A stretch of 64,000 bases of DNA from Tolypothrix bouteillei VB521301 (lineage in GTDB: Bacteria; Cyanobacteriota; Cyanobacteriia; Cyanobacteriales; Nostocaceae). The position numbers and the translations under genes are program-made. Where the stretch lies: the NCBI RefSeq assembly GCF_000760695.4, contig NZ_JHEG04000001.1, positions 4,174,895 to 4,238,894 of the forward strand. The letters are read 5' to 3'. The notes beneath the pieces are model-generated. The model searched no databases, was not told the DNA's origin, and saw nothing but the letters and a program-made list of their open reading frames with translations. This document shows, one piece after another, positions 36,375 through 47,624 of this stretch. Position 1 is the first letter of the stretch, and each line of letters starts with the position of its first letter.

Positions 36375-38210
36375 CTAACTACTTGTACTGTTAGCCATGC
36401 GAGAAGGTAAAAAGCCAGAATAGCTTTCCTCTCGATGTTTATTGCGCTGTTCGATCTGTTTTTCTACAACTTTCAGACGGTCTTGCAAACCTTTAAGAAC
36501 CGCAATCGCTCGCGGATCGTAAAAACTATTGACACCGAAATCTGTAAATGCTTTTACATCAAGCTTGACACCAGTTCCCTCTATGACGCTAATTTGTGCG
36601 AAGGTTGGTTCTATGCCAGGAAGAAAACTGGTTAAATTTTTCTCCAATTCTATCGTCCCTTTAACCGTAGGAATAGGCTGATAAATCGCTCCAGGCATAT
36701 TAGGAACAAAAGACATATACTGATATTGAATCCACGCAATGGCTGAGTGTTGCGGACCTGCTGTGAAAATAATTTGTGTCAGCAAGTTAATCAACTGGTC
36801 GCGATCGCTCAACTGCTGAGGTAAGGAAGCTACACCAAAGCCTCTATCACTTACGGGTTTCCGTAAAGCTGTTAACCAATTTTGCAACTCGAAATCCTCT
36901 TGAATATCTTGAGAAGATTTGTAGTAAATGTCTATATACCGATTGACATACTCAAACAGAGCATCCCAAACGAGCAAACCGTCATCTCGATAGGGAAAAT
37001 TTTTTAATATAGAGCGATCGCCTACACCACGCAGACGTAAATTGTTTGGGAGTGCATAGTTGCTAAAGTTGTCAAACATCTCGGAGACACCAAGATTAGC
37101 CAGATGAAGCGAGCTTTCAAGAGTACTTCCTAAAAGGATATCTACGTATCCTCCTGGATTAATCAACACTCGATCCCCAAAGGCATTGATTGCCATTGTA
37201 AACTCAAAATGCGGTTTCAATAGCACGTGTACTGGATGAAGATCGGGGAGTTCGCGTACAGTTGCTAGTGCAATTGGTTCCAGAGCAAGATGGGTTTGAC
37301 CTAAGTGACGTACCAATGCATGAACGGAAAAGTCAGCCATTTGAGCGATTAGCTTGGCTAAAGTCCAGTCCACTCCATCCATAGGAGTACAAAGCAAACT
37401 TTTTTGGGGTATTTGTCCCAGTTGAATGGCAATGGGGATTAAACGCCAACCAGCCCGGTTGCGATCGGCGTAATAGAGAGCGATGGGAGCGCACAGATAT
37501 TGGTTTTCTTTTGCCGTAACGCCATTGGCATTAAGTATTGCATAGTCGGTTACAAACAAACTGCCATTTGTGGTAGCACTTTCGAGGGTTTCACTGGCGT
37601 ATCCCGTTCCTCTAGCAGCACTGAGAACGGTTTGAAAAATATCATTCGTTATCCCAAGTTTTTCTTGGAGATTATACTTGAGTGCCAAAACGTTGGTAAT
37701 TTCCATGGGATTGGGACCCCAAAGTCTTTGTCCTGCAAATGTAGCATCGCTGCGAAAGGTTTTGGCAATATCTGGTAGGGGTAAGACTTTAAAAACATTT
37801 GTGTAGTCTTCTAGTGTTAGAAAGGGTTTGGGGTTTTGTAAAAATGCTTGTTGATTCTCTGTAATTTTCTGGCTTATGCTTGCTTGATTCTTGCTATATT
37901 CATCATCAAAAACCTCCTGGGTTGGTAAAGTTGCTACGCGAATAGAGTTTGGTAGTCGAGATGTTAATTTATATTCAGAGCGTGCAATCTCAAGCTGCTG
38001 TTGGCGTTCTTTTTGGGCTGCTAACGAATTTTTTTGAGGTAAAGTTGGGATTTGAGAATTCTTGGGAAGTTTGGGTTGAGTTTTGCTTGCTAGGAAACGT
38101 TCCAAGCCAAGCGCACACGTGAAACCTAGGATCGCTAACACGGTTCGACGCGGGAGAACGTACTGCTTGATTAATTGTTGGAGTTGTTGTTGTCGGTTAG
38201 GCGATCCCAT
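36375..38210 (-). CDS. Lipoxygenase-family protein, atypical iron site
   Basis: 611 residues from the ATG at 38210 (gggaga about 10 nt upstream; the frame is open to 38255). The N-terminus has PRRTVLAILGFTCALG, a Tat-like signal or anchor. The lipoxygenase domain shows HALVRHLGQTHLALEP with iron-type His297 and His302, RELPDLHPVHVLLKPH, and PQHSAIAW with His488. The residue usually Asn (His+4) is Ala492, and the C-terminus is NSTSS instead of ending in Ile. Other family motifs (FVPNMPGAIYQP, SFYDPRAIAVL) are intact. Lipoxygenases oxygenate polyunsaturated fatty acids. Two of five ligand positions are changed, so activity is uncertain. Confidence 0.88.
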   Translation of the reverse strand: MGSPNRQQQLQQLIKQYVLPRRTVLAILGFTCALGLERFLASKTQPKLPKNSQIPTLPQKNSLAAQKERQQQLEIARSEYKLTSRLPNSIRVATLPTQEVFDDEYSKNQASISQKITENQQAFLQNPKPFLTLEDYTNVFKVLPLPDIAKTFRSDATFAGQRLWGPNPMEITNVLALKYNLQEKLGITNDIFQTVLSAARGTGYASETLESATTNGSLFVTDYAILNANGVTAKENQYLCAPIALYYADRNRAGWRLIPIAIQLGQIPQKSLLCTPMDGVDWTLAKLIAQMADFSVHALVRHLGQTHLALEPIALATVRELPDLHPVHVLLKPHFEFTMAINAFGDRVLINPGGYVDILLGSTLESSLHLANLGVSEMFDNFSNYALPNNLRLRGVGDRSILKNFPYRDDGLLVWDALFEYVNRYIDIYYKSSQDIQEDFELQNWLTALRKPVSDRGFGVASLPQQLSDRDQLINLLTQIIFTAGPQHSAIAWIQYQYMSFVPNMPGAIYQPIPTVKGTIELEKNLTSFLPGIEPTFAQISVIEGTGVKLDVKAFTDFGVNSFYDPRAIAVLKGLQDRLKVVEKQIEQRNKHREESYSGFLPSRMANSTSS

Positions 38211-38238
38211 GATAGTGTTTCTCCCAAAAATTTGACTC

Positions 38239-38393
38239 CTTACATCTGGCACCAAAGTATGAATACTGAATTTTTATGTATTCAATAGACATATATTTTT
38301 ATCAATAACACGAAAAATCGGAGTTTATAGCCTGCGTAGGCAGGCTTTGTTTGTATAGCCTCATCCTTTTAGGGTGTAGGTGCAAGATATAAG
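38239..38393. mobile_element. 155-bp MITE, copy A
   Basis: The ends CTTACATCTGGCACC and the inverse of GGTGCAAGATATAAG match at 13 of 15 positions, and actc flanks both sides (38235-38238, 38394-38397), a likely target duplication. The interior has cctgcgtaggcagg and ttgtttgtatagcc. A second copy lies at 47464-47615. Confidence 0.8.
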
Positions 38394-38466
38394 ACTCCAG
38401 ACTAACACCAATAAAACGTGGTTGGCGAGGCTAAATACGGGGACTGTAAACTTTGTAGATTTTTAC

Positions 38467-38507
38467 CATCAATCAAAGCCCCCCGTCCTAAACAGAGGGC
38501 TTTTATT
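38467..38507. terminator. Hairpin downstream of the 205-residue protein gene
   Basis: aaagcccccc and gagggcttt pair around cgtcctaaaca. It is 32 bp past the minus-strand stop at 38539. The plus-strand side ends in ttttatttta, so it may act in either direction. Confidence 0.5.
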
Positions 38508-38538
38508 TTAGCTAGCTAGAATAACCAAAACTTTGATT

Positions 38539-39156
38539 TTAAGGAACGGGAGGTAAAGGGAAGTTAGTATCGGTATAAGTCACTGGAAGAGTGACAACAA
38601 TGGTTTGCTTTTGTTGAGTATTTTGTCCGGAACATTGCCCCCAAACATCAATAGAATCAGTAAGAGTTGTCTGTACAGTTTTTGTTTTATTATTATGAGA
38701 GTTAGGTTGAGCCCAAGTACCACCTAGAGCTTTATTTCCAGCATCTTCCAATTCTTCTAGAGAAAAAGGTTGTATAACAACATTTTGCGAGTAGGAGATA
38801 GCGTTAGTTGGTTTGTCAATTAAAACCGTTAATTGCTGAGCTTTTGGTTGAAAGGAAAGATGAGCTACCTTTTGTCCGGGAGGACAACTCATCTTTACAC
38901 TAAACTTCATATCTAAATTCCCTGACTTATTCGCTAGCACGTGTTGACCGCAGTCTAAACCACAGCTACCATGCTTCATAGGAACATTGGCTTTGGCATT
39001 ACCAATCTGCACTATAGTTGGCTGATAACTGGACTGAGGTGCTTTGAAATCTTTTAAATCTTTTGCCTGGGGAATTAAAGAAAGTGCAGATGCATGAGTA
39101 GAAATTGAGGCTATAGTTAAAGCTGTTAGTGTTAGGGAAGCGATTGTCGATCTCAT
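38539..39156 (-). CDS. Exported protein of unknown function
   Basis: 205 residues. Signal peptide MRSTIASLTLTALTIASIS with cleavage near ASA. The mature protein has four cysteines (GSCGLDCGQH, MSCPPG, VWGQCSGQN) and beta-rich character (KFSVKMSCPPGQKVAHLSF, TIVVTLPVTYTD). It ends in a Pro-rich FPLPPVP. No family recognised. It lies upstream of the large caspase-WD40 gene on the same strand but in front of it by gene order, separated by 187 bp. Confidence 0.7.
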   Translation of the reverse strand: MRSTIASLTLTALTIASISTHASALSLIPQAKDLKDFKAPQSSYQPTIVQIGNAKANVPMKHGSCGLDCGQHVLANKSGNLDMKFSVKMSCPPGQKVAHLSFQPKAQQLTVLIDKPTNAISYSQNVVIQPFSLEELEDAGNKALGGTWAQPNSHNNKTKTVQTTLTDSIDVWGQCSGQNTQQKQTIVVTLPVTYTDTNFPLPPVP

Positions 39157-39343
39157 ATTTATCTATCCTAATGAATCTTGTTAGAGAAGAAAGTTTTTCT
39201 TTCCCCTTCACTTTCCCCATATGTTCGCCTCTATTGTTTTATGCATGTCAACTTTAGAGCATTGGTAAATGACTTCCTTGGTACTCGAAAAGCTTAAGCG
39301 ATCGCTGTAATACCCATCACCCAGAGCGATCGCTCAATCTAAA

Positions 39344-42300
39344 CTAGCTCAATGCTTTACAAATCTTGCGATCGCTCTCACTCACGTTTGGATTATTTTC
39401 AAGGTAATTCTTGAGCTTTTTGCATCCCTGCTGCACGAGATCGTCTAAGTCTAAATTCCAAAGCATCATGCCAGCATTCCCACCACTGACCAACAGTTTA
39501 CCATCCGGACTGAAGCTGATGCTATTCACTTCACCTCTGTATCCCGATAGTGTTTTTAGCAACGTACCATTCATGGTGTTCCATAGCTTGATAGTACCAT
39601 CAGCGCTACCAGAAGCAAGTATCTGACCGTTTGAACTGAAACTCAAACTTTTTACACCGTTTGTATGTCCTGTTAGCGTACTTATTAACCCACCATCTGT
39701 AACTTTCCACAGTTTGATGGTGTTGTCCCAACTTGCTGAAGCTAAGATTTTGCCATCTGGACTGAAACTCAGGTGTGCGATCGCTAAACTATGACCTTTC
39801 AAAGTTTTCACCAAAGTGCCATCTACACGCCAAAGTTTCACAGTATTATCATAGCTACCAGAGGCTAACATCTTACCATCCGGGCTAAAATCCACACTAG
39901 TTACCTCATCATTATGCCCTAACAGTGTTTTTAATAACTTGCCATCAGCAAGACGCCACAGCTTAATTGTTTTATCTGCACTTCCAGAAGCGATGATTTG
40001 ATTATCTGGGCTGAAACTGATACTATTGACTCTTTTTTCATGCCCCGTTAATCTTTGAATGAACTGGTTATTTATTAAATTCCAAATCTTAATACTTTTA
40101 TTGTCACCTGCTGTTGCTAAAGTTTTGCCATCAGGACTAAAGACCGCATCATAAATAATATCTTGTTTGGTCTTAAAAACTTTAACTAAAGATGCATTTA
40201 CAATTTGCTTTTGCTGCCATAATTTGACTTCTCCATTCCATCCAGCAGAGGCAAAAACTTTTCCATCCGGGCTAAAACTTACACTATAAATACCTTCTTC
40301 TTGCGATATTATACTATTGTTTAAGTTCCAAAATCGAATTGTTTTATCATCACTGGCAGAAGCAAGAATTTTACCATCAGGGCTAAAATTCACATCTCTA
40401 ACTTGTTCATCATGCCCTTTAATAGTTGCTAACAAAGTACCATCTATACTCCAAAGCTTAATAGTACCGTCAGCAGCAGCAGAAGCAACAATCCGACCAT
40501 CTGGGCTAAAACTAATACCGTTGACTGGCTGAGTATGACCCTTTTGACCCCCCAGAGTTTGCCATAATTGACCGTCGAGCTTCCATAGATTTATAGTTCG
40601 ATCGCCACTAGCAGAGGCGATGGTTTTACCATCAGGGCTAAATTTGACACGGGTAACTCGGTCTGTATGTCCGGAAAAAGTTCTCATTAACTGACCATCT
40701 GCTACATTCCACAGTTTGACAATGTTATCTTCCCCACCAGAAACAAGAAACTTTCCATCCGGACTAAAGCTAACACTATTCACCCAACCGTTATGGGCAT
40801 TCCATGTCTTAATTAGCTTGCCATTCATGCGCCAGAGTTTCACAGTTTTATCTCGGCTTGCAGATGCAATTATAAAATCTCCTCTTTGTTTTACCTTTTG
40901 AGATTGAGACACCAGAGAAGTCGTGACATTAGGGCTAAAACTAACACTTGTAACGATATCGCTGTGTCCTGTCAAAATTTCAACTAACTTGCCATCAATA
41001 GAGTATATTTTGATAGTTCGATCGGTACTTGCAGAGGCGAGAAACTTCCCATCCGGACTAAAAGCGATACTCGTCACTCTATCTTGCTGCGCTGGGAAAG
41101 TAGAGATTAATTTGCCCTCAGCACTCCATATCTTTATAGTAGAGTCATCGCTAGCAGAGGCGAGAAGTTTACCCCCCGGACTAAAACTTACGGCGTTCAC
41201 TTGTTGGGCGTGACTTTGCAAGCGGTTAATCTCTTGAGTTTGGTAAACTGCTTGCTGGAGAGTCGCCACAGTTGCTAGCTCGACATCTCGTGCAGGTGCA
41301 AAAACTTGCTTAAACTGTTCCCCAGCTTTCACGCTTGCGATTAATGCTTCCATCTGGCGATTGGATAACAGTAGCGCTTCAGACGATGCATTCAAAGCAG
41401 CAACTTCCCCAACCTGGGCTGCTTGTTGTTTGAAGTAAGCCAATCCACCAAAACCCGTTGCAGTCACTCCAAGTACGCCGATCGCAGCAACAGCCCTTTG
41501 AGCTTGTCGCAATCGCTTTTTCTGCTCGAGTTGTTGTCGCTGTCTTTCTTCCAGACAAGCCGCAATATACTGTTGGACATCGTGAGACAATTCATCCGTG
41601 TATTTGACATAGATATCTTCCGCCTCAGCCAGACGCACGCCCCGCAATAAAAAATCAGATTGTTCGTTATTGTGCTTCCACAAAACAGCCGCTTGCTCGA
41701 TTTGACGTTGCAACCGCAATTTACTGCGATTTTCCTCCAGCCACCAACGCAATGTTGACCAGTGACGAATGAGAATTTCATGAGCAACTTCTACAGTCAC
41801 TGCATTTGTAGGTAGAGACAAACCAGGTAATATTTCCCCCTCATCCCCCTTGTCTCCCTTGTCCCCCCTATCCCCCCTATCCCCCTCTTCCAAATCCATC
41901 ACTACTAACTTCGCCGCAGTTAAAGCTTGCAATGTTCTGTCTACCAAAGGAGCGGGATATTTTTTTACAACCAAATCCGATTTCAACACCCTTCGCTTGG
42001 TATCTTCCGTACCCTCTCCTAATTGAGTCAGCGACAGAAAAATCCAGCGAGCGCAATCCCGTGCAAGGCGATCTAAACCATCGTAAACTGCTTGTGCTTT
42101 GTGTTCTAGCGCACCTTTAATCCCCCCAAGATGCTGCTGATACGCTGCTAAAGTTAGCTCACCCTCCTGGCGGTATTCCCACAACTGTTGCAGTACAAAT
42201 TCTAAAAGCGGTAAATTTCCTACAGAATCGTTTAACTCTTGTAAAAGAATTTCTACAAGTCCAGATTCGACTTTTAGACCCACTTGTTCGGCGGGGTTGA

Positions 42301-44572
42301 CAATAACACGGTGGTAGTCATCGCGATCCAATCGGGGAGGAACCAGTACACTTGAGTGTTGCAAAAGCAAAGCCAGTTCTGGTACTTCCAAACAGGGGGC
42401 GATGAAGTCTGCTCGCAAAGTAATCACTAATTTAAACCTGTCAGAAGCATATGCGATCGCACCCAACACAAGTTCTAGAAATCGCTTTCTCTCTTCATAA
42501 GAAGCCAGAGTGAAAAGTTCCTCAAACTGATCTATCACCAAAACTACCATTGGTTCCGGTCGGCTGCGTACCCAGTAAACAAAACCCTCTATCCCCTGGT
42601 ACAGCAATCCTTCTAATATAAGCTTGGGAGACGAAGAGGTCATTTCTCCCGCGATTTCCCCTCGTCCCCCTATCCCCTTGTCCTCTTGTCCCGAAGCAGC
42701 CAATCGGCGCGATAAAGCCTCTAGAGGTTGTGCGCCCGGTCTCAAACTTTTGATCCACCAATTTTCGCTACCCGGTAATTGTTTACCCGAACGCAATTGA
42801 GTCATCAATCCCGCTTGTACGACAGAAGATTTCCCACTCCCAGAAGCTCCTACCACAGCTAGGAATGAATTGCGTGCTAAGTCATTAATTAACTGTTGGG
42901 TTAAGGTTTCTCTACCGTAAAAATACTGAACATCTTCTTCCCCAAACGCTTCTAAACCTTTGTAAGGGCAAATTCCTAAGTCCAATGCTACAGCTTTGCG
43001 ATCGCTGCGCGTATCGGTAAAAGCTGGTATAATTTCGATAATACCTTGCGTACCTGACAGCCAAATGTGGAGTGGAAAAGCTCCTGCTAGGTAGACTTGC
43101 AATTGAGTAATCCAACCCGCTATTGATAAGCCACTTGGTTTAGAAGCTGTTGTTAAAGTATTGACCAGAGCATCTGCAAATTGTTCTAAATTGTAACGGG
43201 GCGAATTGGCTGCAATAATACATTGCGCTTTTTCAGAACCGACTTGTAAATCTTCAATCCATTCGTGTGGGGTAAAGCGATCGCTCTCCCCCGCCAAAAA
43301 GTCTAAAATGATAATCTGTTGGGCTGCTTGAGAGCGACGCAACTGCTGTCTCAACCAAGCACGGCTCAACCAAACATCTTCAGACAGTACTAAAGCCACT
43401 TCTCCTGTCGGAGTCTCCTCCAGTCGTCCGCGCAAATATAACAATACTGTTGCTGGTTTTTCAGCTTTCTGTTGTTTTTGGTTTGGTAAATACAAAAATT
43501 CTTGAATTGCTTCTCGAACCTCTTTGGCAGTTGCTTTCCCCTGTCGGGGTAAATACTCCAACTCAAAGCCACCAGCACTACGCAAAACTTTACAAAAAGC
43601 CAGTGTTATTTGACTACCGCTCAATCCTTCAACGACAAGTGCTTGCCTTATGGGACGCGGTTCTTCAATCGCCCCAATGGAACCAATAATCAGTTCTCCA
43701 ACGCCTTCTACAATTCGTTTGGGAGTTTGTAAGGGATATTCCCGAAACAACTGCGTGTCCCCTTTGCCGCGTTTTTGCTGATTGATCAGGCGCAGTTGTT
43801 GGTTCGTTTTATCTATATATTGTAGGGTTTGGTGATAAACATAGCGATAAAGACCATCAGCAGAAATTGCTCCTTGTAAATCTGCTGCTTCACCTTGCAA
43901 TCCGCGCATCAAATAATAAGTAAATACTCCATGCCCTAGTTCTGGAAACTCCCAAGATTGCTGATCGGTATCGCAAGAAAGCAGGGCATAAAATCCCTTA
44001 CTCATGGCAGCGACTTTCTGCAAAACTTCCACCAGTTGACGCGTAGCATTCAGTAAAGGTTCTGCTACAGTTGCGCCCCTAAGTGTCATACCGCCACTAT
44101 GACATGCATCGAGCCATACAAGCTGATTTTGTGCATTACATTTCCCCAATAATTGCAAAAGTTCCTGTATGGCTAAACCCGTATTGAGTATGTCATCTTT
44201 TTGAGTATTTGCCAAACATAGGAATGTTTGATGAGTGTTTGGCACGAATATCCCATGACCGGAGAAATAAAAGAGAATTGTGTCTTGTGGGCGAGCCGCA
44301 GTAGAGATTTCTTGAAGGCTAGCACGGACAGTTTCTAAGTAAGGTAATTGTGGGGCAAAATCATGGTAAATTTTTATTTCTTTTTGCGGAAAATGCTCGG
44401 TTGCTCCCACCAAAGCTTTCGCTAACCCCTGACAATCCACTGCTGAGTAATTCAAATTTGGGAGTCGCTCATCTTGGTAGTGGTTGACTCCCACCAATAG
44501 CAGCCAAAGTTTGGCAGCACTTGTTTGTTGAGTGTAAGTTGAGCGACTCGTACCAACTGCACGCGGACACAT
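39344..44572 (-). CDS. Caspase-like/nSTAND/WD40 protein
   Basis: 1742 residues. N-terminal caspase-type peptidase C14 domain (about 20-270) with His106 in YFSGHGIF and Cys157 in [10 protein letters not shown] central nSTAND NTPase (about 535-960): [21 protein letters not shown] lead-in, Walker [10 protein letters not shown] near 575 and Walker [12 protein letters not shown] single membrane-like helix near 1075-1090 is followed by at least 13 WD40 repeats (about 1130-1715; [20 protein letters not shown]). STAND proteins switch on oligomerisation; this architecture fits signal-dependent protease activation as in bacterial cell-suicide or stress systems. A divergent sigma-factor gene starts 204 bp away. 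Confidence 0.93.
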   Translation of the reverse strand: MCPRAVGTSRSTYTQQTSAAKLWLLLVGVNHYQDERLPNLNYSAVDCQGLAKALVGATEHFPQKEIKIYHDFAPQLPYLETVRASLQEISTAARPQDTILFYFSGHGIFVPNTHQTFLCLANTQKDDILNTGLAIQELLQLLGKCNAQNQLVWLDACHSGGMTLRGATVAEPLLNATRQLVEVLQKVAAMSKGFYALLSCDTDQQSWEFPELGHGVFTYYLMRGLQGEAADLQGAISADGLYRYVYHQTLQYIDKTNQQLRLINQQKRGKGDTQLFREYPLQTPKRIVEGVGELIIGSIGAIEEPRPIRQALVVEGLSGSQITLAFCKVLRSAGGFELEYLPRQGKATAKEVREAIQEFLYLPNQKQQKAEKPATVLLYLRGRLEETPTGEVALVLSEDVWLSRAWLRQQLRRSQAAQQIIILDFLAGESDRFTPHEWIEDLQVGSEKAQCIIAANSPRYNLEQFADALVNTLTTASKPSGLSIAGWITQLQVYLAGAFPLHIWLSGTQGIIEIIPAFTDTRSDRKAVALDLGICPYKGLEAFGEEDVQYFYGRETLTQQLINDLARNSFLAVVGASGSGKSSVVQAGLMTQLRSGKQLPGSENWWIKSLRPGAQPLEALSRRLAASGQEDKGIGGRGEIAGEMTSSSPKLILEGLLYQGIEGFVYWVRSRPEPMVVLVIDQFEELFTLASYEERKRFLELVLGAIAYASDRFKLVITLRADFIAPCLEVPELALLLQHSSVLVPPRLDRDDYHRVIVNPAEQVGLKVESGLVEILLQELNDSVGNLPLLEFVLQQLWEYRQEGELTLAAYQQHLGGIKGALEHKAQAVYDGLDRLARDCARWIFLSLTQLGEGTEDTKRRVLKSDLVVKKYPAPLVDRTLQALTAAKLVVMDLEEGDRGDRGDKGDKGDEGEILPGLSLPTNAVTVEVAHEILIRHWSTLRWWLEENRSKLRLQRQIEQAAVLWKHNNEQSDFLLRGVRLAEAEDIYVKYTDELSHDVQQYIAACLEERQRQQLEQKKRLRQAQRAVAAIGVLGVTATGFGGLAYFKQQAAQVGEVAALNASSEALLLSNRQMEALIASVKAGEQFKQVFAPARDVELATVATLQQAVYQTQEINRLQSHAQQVNAVSFSPGGKLLASASDDSTIKIWSAEGKLISTFPAQQDRVTSIAFSPDGKFLASASTDRTIKIYSIDGKLVEILTGHSDIVTSVSFSPNVTTSLVSQSQKVKQRGDFIIASASRDKTVKLWRMNGKLIKTWNAHNGWVNSVSFSPDGKFLVSGGEDNIVKLWNVADGQLMRTFSGHTDRVTRVKFSPDGKTIASASGDRTINLWKLDGQLWQTLGGQKGHTQPVNGISFSPDGRIVASAAADGTIKLWSIDGTLLATIKGHDEQVRDVNFSPDGKILASASDDKTIRFWNLNNSIISQEEGIYSVSFSPDGKVFASAGWNGEVKLWQQKQIVNASLVKVFKTKQDIIYDAVFSPDGKTLATAGDNKSIKIWNLINNQFIQRLTGHEKRVNSISFSPDNQIIASGSADKTIKLWRLADGKLLKTLLGHNDEVTSVDFSPDGKMLASGSYDNTVKLWRVDGTLVKTLKGHSLAIAHLSFSPDGKILASASWDNTIKLWKVTDGGLISTLTGHTNGVKSLSFSSNGQILASGSADGTIKLWNTMNGTLLKTLSGYRGEVNSISFSPDGKLLVSGGNAGMMLWNLDLDDLVQQGCKKLKNYLENNPNVSESDRKICKALS

Positions 44573-44775
44573 TTTATTCTATAGGTCTCCTATTCTATAC
44601 GTAGCTAAAACGACTAAAAGGGGCAAGACTCCGAGCTACAAGACAATTCTTAATGTATTGCAGCTTAACTGAGAACCGCTATATTTCGGAACAAATTATA
44701 AGCTCTTTGTAGTAAAGTTTTGGGGAAGCGTCTTTGCTCGACCCATTTGTTCTTTAGGTCAGCTTGCGTATTTTT
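44573..44775. promoter_or_regulatory. Shared divergent promoter region
   Basis: This 203-bp gap separates the caspase-WD40 gene (minus) and the sigma-factor gene (plus). It contains a cttaatgtattgcagcttaactgagaaccgctatat stretch in two parts (about 44649-44685) that resembles one half of a MITE-type repeat. No -35/-10 pair is certain. Confidence 0.4.
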
Positions 44776-45963
44776 ATGCACCCTCGAAATAACCTTGTTG
44801 AAATCTTTTCGACTTTTTTAGTATTTGCCGACGATCGCTTCTGTCGTTGGGTAACGGATGCTAAGCTCCGTCGTAGTATAGCAAATGCACTACAGCAAAC
44901 TCCACAAGAAACGGACGAAGACGTTTGGATTGGCTTTTTTTACGATCGATTACACAAATCTTCATCAGCAAGACTTGCCAAAGAACATACTATCGCTTAC
45001 TTACAAGAACCCTGCTACTGGACATCTCAAAAAATAGTTGCTAGCTTTGCCACAACCCAGTACAAGCTATCGGACTGTTTTCAAATAGCAATTACCCAAG
45101 TTGATAAAATCCTCAAAGGTTTTAACCCCAATAGCGGTTCTAGGTTAAAAAACTATGCCAGTACAGTCTTTGGGGCTGCTATTCGTGAAACTTTCAGACA
45201 GCGTCATGAAATAGATATTTGTACGGATTGGGGACTCTTAAGAAAAATTAGTAAAAAGCGTTTGGAAGAATCATTGCAAGCCGAGAGCTTACCTAAAGAC
45301 AAGATTGTTGCTTACATGAGTGTCTGGAACTGTTTCAAGTTGCTTTACGTACCGAGTCAAGCTCATAGCAGCCGTCAATTATCGAAACCAGATAATCAAA
45401 CTTGGGAAGCGATCGCTAAAGCTTACAACTCACAAACCCATCAGCAAGTTAATCCCCAAATGTTAGAAGCTTGGCTGCTTGCTTGCGCCAAAGCTGTACG
45501 TAGGTACCTTTATCCCAATGTTGCTTCTTTCAATGCTCCCATTAATTCAGAAGATTCTGGTGAGTGGTTAGATAATATACCAGCCGATGAACTAGACTCG
45601 CCCCTCGCTTATACGATCGCCCAAGAAGAACAACAGTTAAGAGTCTCCCAACAATCTGAGATTCATAACGTATTGAGAGAAGCGCTGACCCAATTAGATC
45701 CGCAAGCTAGAGAAATTTTGCAACTCTACTACGCTCAAGGATTGACTCAACAACAGATTGCCAAACAACTCCAAGTTCAGCAATATACTGTTTCGCGCCG
45801 ATTGACCAAAACTAGAGAAACCTTGCTGAAGTCTTTAGCGAATTGGAGCCAAGAACACCTGCATATTTCTATTACACCAGACATACTTAAAACTACGAGC
45901 GCTGTAATGGAGGAATGGCTGCAATTTTACTACACCCAAAATAAAAATCAAAAAGCTGTTTAA
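44776..45963 (+). CDS. Sigma-70 family RNA polymerase sigma factor, cyanobacterial type
   Basis: 395 residues from the ATG at 44776 (an in-frame TTG four codons earlier is less likely). The N-terminus HPRNNLVEIFSTFLVFADDRF is typical of a cyanobacterial sigma-like family. The C-terminal region 4 helix-turn-helix is clear (about 300-370: LTQLDPQAREILQLYYAQG, LTQQQIAKQLQVQQYTVSRR). Region 2 is weakly recognisable around YASTVFGAAIRE. The next gene, 45 bp downstream, encodes a DUF1822 protein, a frequent partner. It is probably a specialised or ECF-like regulator; targets unknown. Confidence 0.88.
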   Translation: MHPRNNLVEIFSTFLVFADDRFCRWVTDAKLRRSIANALQQTPQETDEDVWIGFFYDRLHKSSSARLAKEHTIAYLQEPCYWTSQKIVASFATTQYKLSDCFQIAITQVDKILKGFNPNSGSRLKNYASTVFGAAIRETFRQRHEIDICTDWGLLRKISKKRLEESLQAESLPKDKIVAYMSVWNCFKLLYVPSQAHSSRQLSKPDNQTWEAIAKAYNSQTHQQVNPQMLEAWLLACAKAVRRYLYPNVASFNAPINSEDSGEWLDNIPADELDSPLAYTIAQEEQQLRVSQQSEIHNVLREALTQLDPQAREILQLYYAQGLTQQQIAKQLQVQQYTVSRRLTKTRETLLKSLANWSQEHLHISITPDILKTTSAVMEEWLQFYYTQNKNQKAV

Positions 45964-46008
45964 CCTTTTCTTGCTCTGTAAAAACACTTAATCCCTAAAA
46001 TAATCGCC

Positions 46009-47187
46009 ATGACTGGAAACCCCACTGTTTTTACCTTTACTTCACCGACTCACCTGATTTTGGAAGTACCAGAAAACGTTCAGAATCAGATTTGGCAAGA
46101 AAACACGTCTTTTTCCAATCAAACTTCTCGCTATCAAGCGTATATCAATCAAATTTGCCTTTTTGCTGTCTTAGCCTGGTTGCAAGAAGACTTAGCACCG
46201 CACGCAAAGCCTTGGCTGGGTAGTGCTGCTTTACCCAGTTTCTGGGAATTTGTCAGTGGAACTGCGATCGCCATCAATGAAACTCGGTTGATTTTGGTTC
46301 CCAGTGAAGAAATGGATATGAGTGAATTGCGAATCGCACAAGAATGGGTAGATATACCAAGTTGGGCTGGGGATTATTATCTAGCAGTACAAGTCGAACC
46401 AGAGGATGAATACGTAAAAGTTTGGGGCTACTGTACTCACGAACAACTCAAAAGAAAGGGGAGTTATGACGCCAGCGATCGCACTTATTCTTTAGAAGCA
46501 ACAGAGATTGTTGAGGACATCAGTACTTTAGCAGTCGCATATCAACTTTGCCCGCAAGAAGTGACACGGAGTACCATCCAACCATTACCGACTTTATCAC
46601 AAGAGCAAGCACAGAACCTCATTTCTCGTTTGGCAACAAGCGAGATTGTTTCACCAAGGATGGAAATCCCTTTTCAACTTTGGGGTGGATTAATGGAGCA
46701 TGGGGGATGGCGCAAAAGCTTATACCACCGACGCTTGGGACTGCAAGAAGAGTGGTCGCTTCTCGCTTGGCTGGAAAACGGTATTTCTCAAGTGGGGGAA
46801 GCCCTTGGATGGGAAAGGTTCAATTTACAACACAGTGCAGCCGGAGCCAGAAGTACGGAAGAAGAAAGACAATTAGATACCTTCTTCTCTCGTCAGTTGT
46901 CCATCGCAGGTCAATCTTACGAACTGAGGATATCACCAAAACAACAAGAAGAGGCGATTGTTTGGCGCTTTGAGTTGCGTAATGCTGTGGAAGAATTGGC
47001 TATTCCTGGTGGTTTTACACTCAGACTTTTGACCGAAGATTTGCAGCCATTTCCCAATAATGAAGATGTAGCGACAACTACGGTCAAACAACTGTTTGTG
47101 GAAGTCGCTCTAGAACCACAAGAAGGTATAGTTTGGGAAATAACACCTTTTCCTGAAAACTATGAGCGAGAAATTCTGAGATTTTAA
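46009..47187 (+). CDS. DUF1822 family protein
   Basis: 392 residues, soluble. The pattern VLAWLQEDL, LVPSEE, QEWVDIPSWAGDYYLAVQ, VKVWGYCTHEQLK and SYDASDRTYSLEA is the signature of cyanobacterial DUF1822. The second half (about 210-392) adds a beta-rich region with LRISPKQQEE. The function is unknown; members commonly sit behind the sigma factor seen here and near CHAT or caspase-type genes, matching this locus. Probably co-transcribed with the sigma gene. Its 3' flank runs into MITE copy B. Confidence 0.9.
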   Translation: MTGNPTVFTFTSPTHLILEVPENVQNQIWQENTSFSNQTSRYQAYINQICLFAVLAWLQEDLAPHAKPWLGSAALPSFWEFVSGTAIAINETRLILVPSEEMDMSELRIAQEWVDIPSWAGDYYLAVQVEPEDEYVKVWGYCTHEQLKRKGSYDASDRTYSLEATEIVEDISTLAVAYQLCPQEVTRSTIQPLPTLSQEQAQNLISRLATSEIVSPRMEIPFQLWGGLMEHGGWRKSLYHRRLGLQEEWSLLAWLENGISQVGEALGWERFNLQHSAAGARSTEEERQLDTFFSRQLSIAGQSYELRISPKQQEEAIVWRFELRNAVEELAIPGGFTLRLLTEDLQPFPNNEDVATTTVKQLFVEVALEPQEGIVWEITPFPENYEREILRF

Positions 47188-47463
47188 AAATTTTTTGATT
47201 CCTAGTATTGAAAATTGCTTTCTATTGCTATTCTGTTTGGATTTTTTATGCAAAAGTTTAGTAAGATTTAGTGTATCATTGCAGATTTTTGAGAAAATTA
47301 AGAATTTTTAGAAAAATTCAGGTCAGAATTGGTCATCTTTAAGCGTGGGATGGGTGCGCTTGCGGTTGCAGCCGAAGAGCGATGGCATACACAGCGCCTA
47401 AAATGAAAAAAATGTGCGTCTTTCATACATTACTAGCGGCGATTTTTGCGGCTAGTCGGAGGC

Positions 47464-47615
47464 TCACATCTTGCACCAAAGTATTAATACTAGATTTTTG
47501 CATTTTTAATAAACATATATTTTTATCAATAACACGAAAAATTGGAATTTCTAGCCTGCGTAGGCAGGCTTCGTTTGTATAGCCTCACCCTTATAGGGTG
47601 TAGGTGCAAGATATC
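47464..47615. mobile_element. MITE, copy B
   Basis: Close copy of 38239-38393: acatcttgcacc start, taataaacatatatttttat, cctgcgtaggcaggcttcg and ggtgcaagatat end. It abuts the decayed formylglycine-enzyme fragment. Confidence 0.78.
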
Positions 47616-47624
47616 GGTTAGGGG

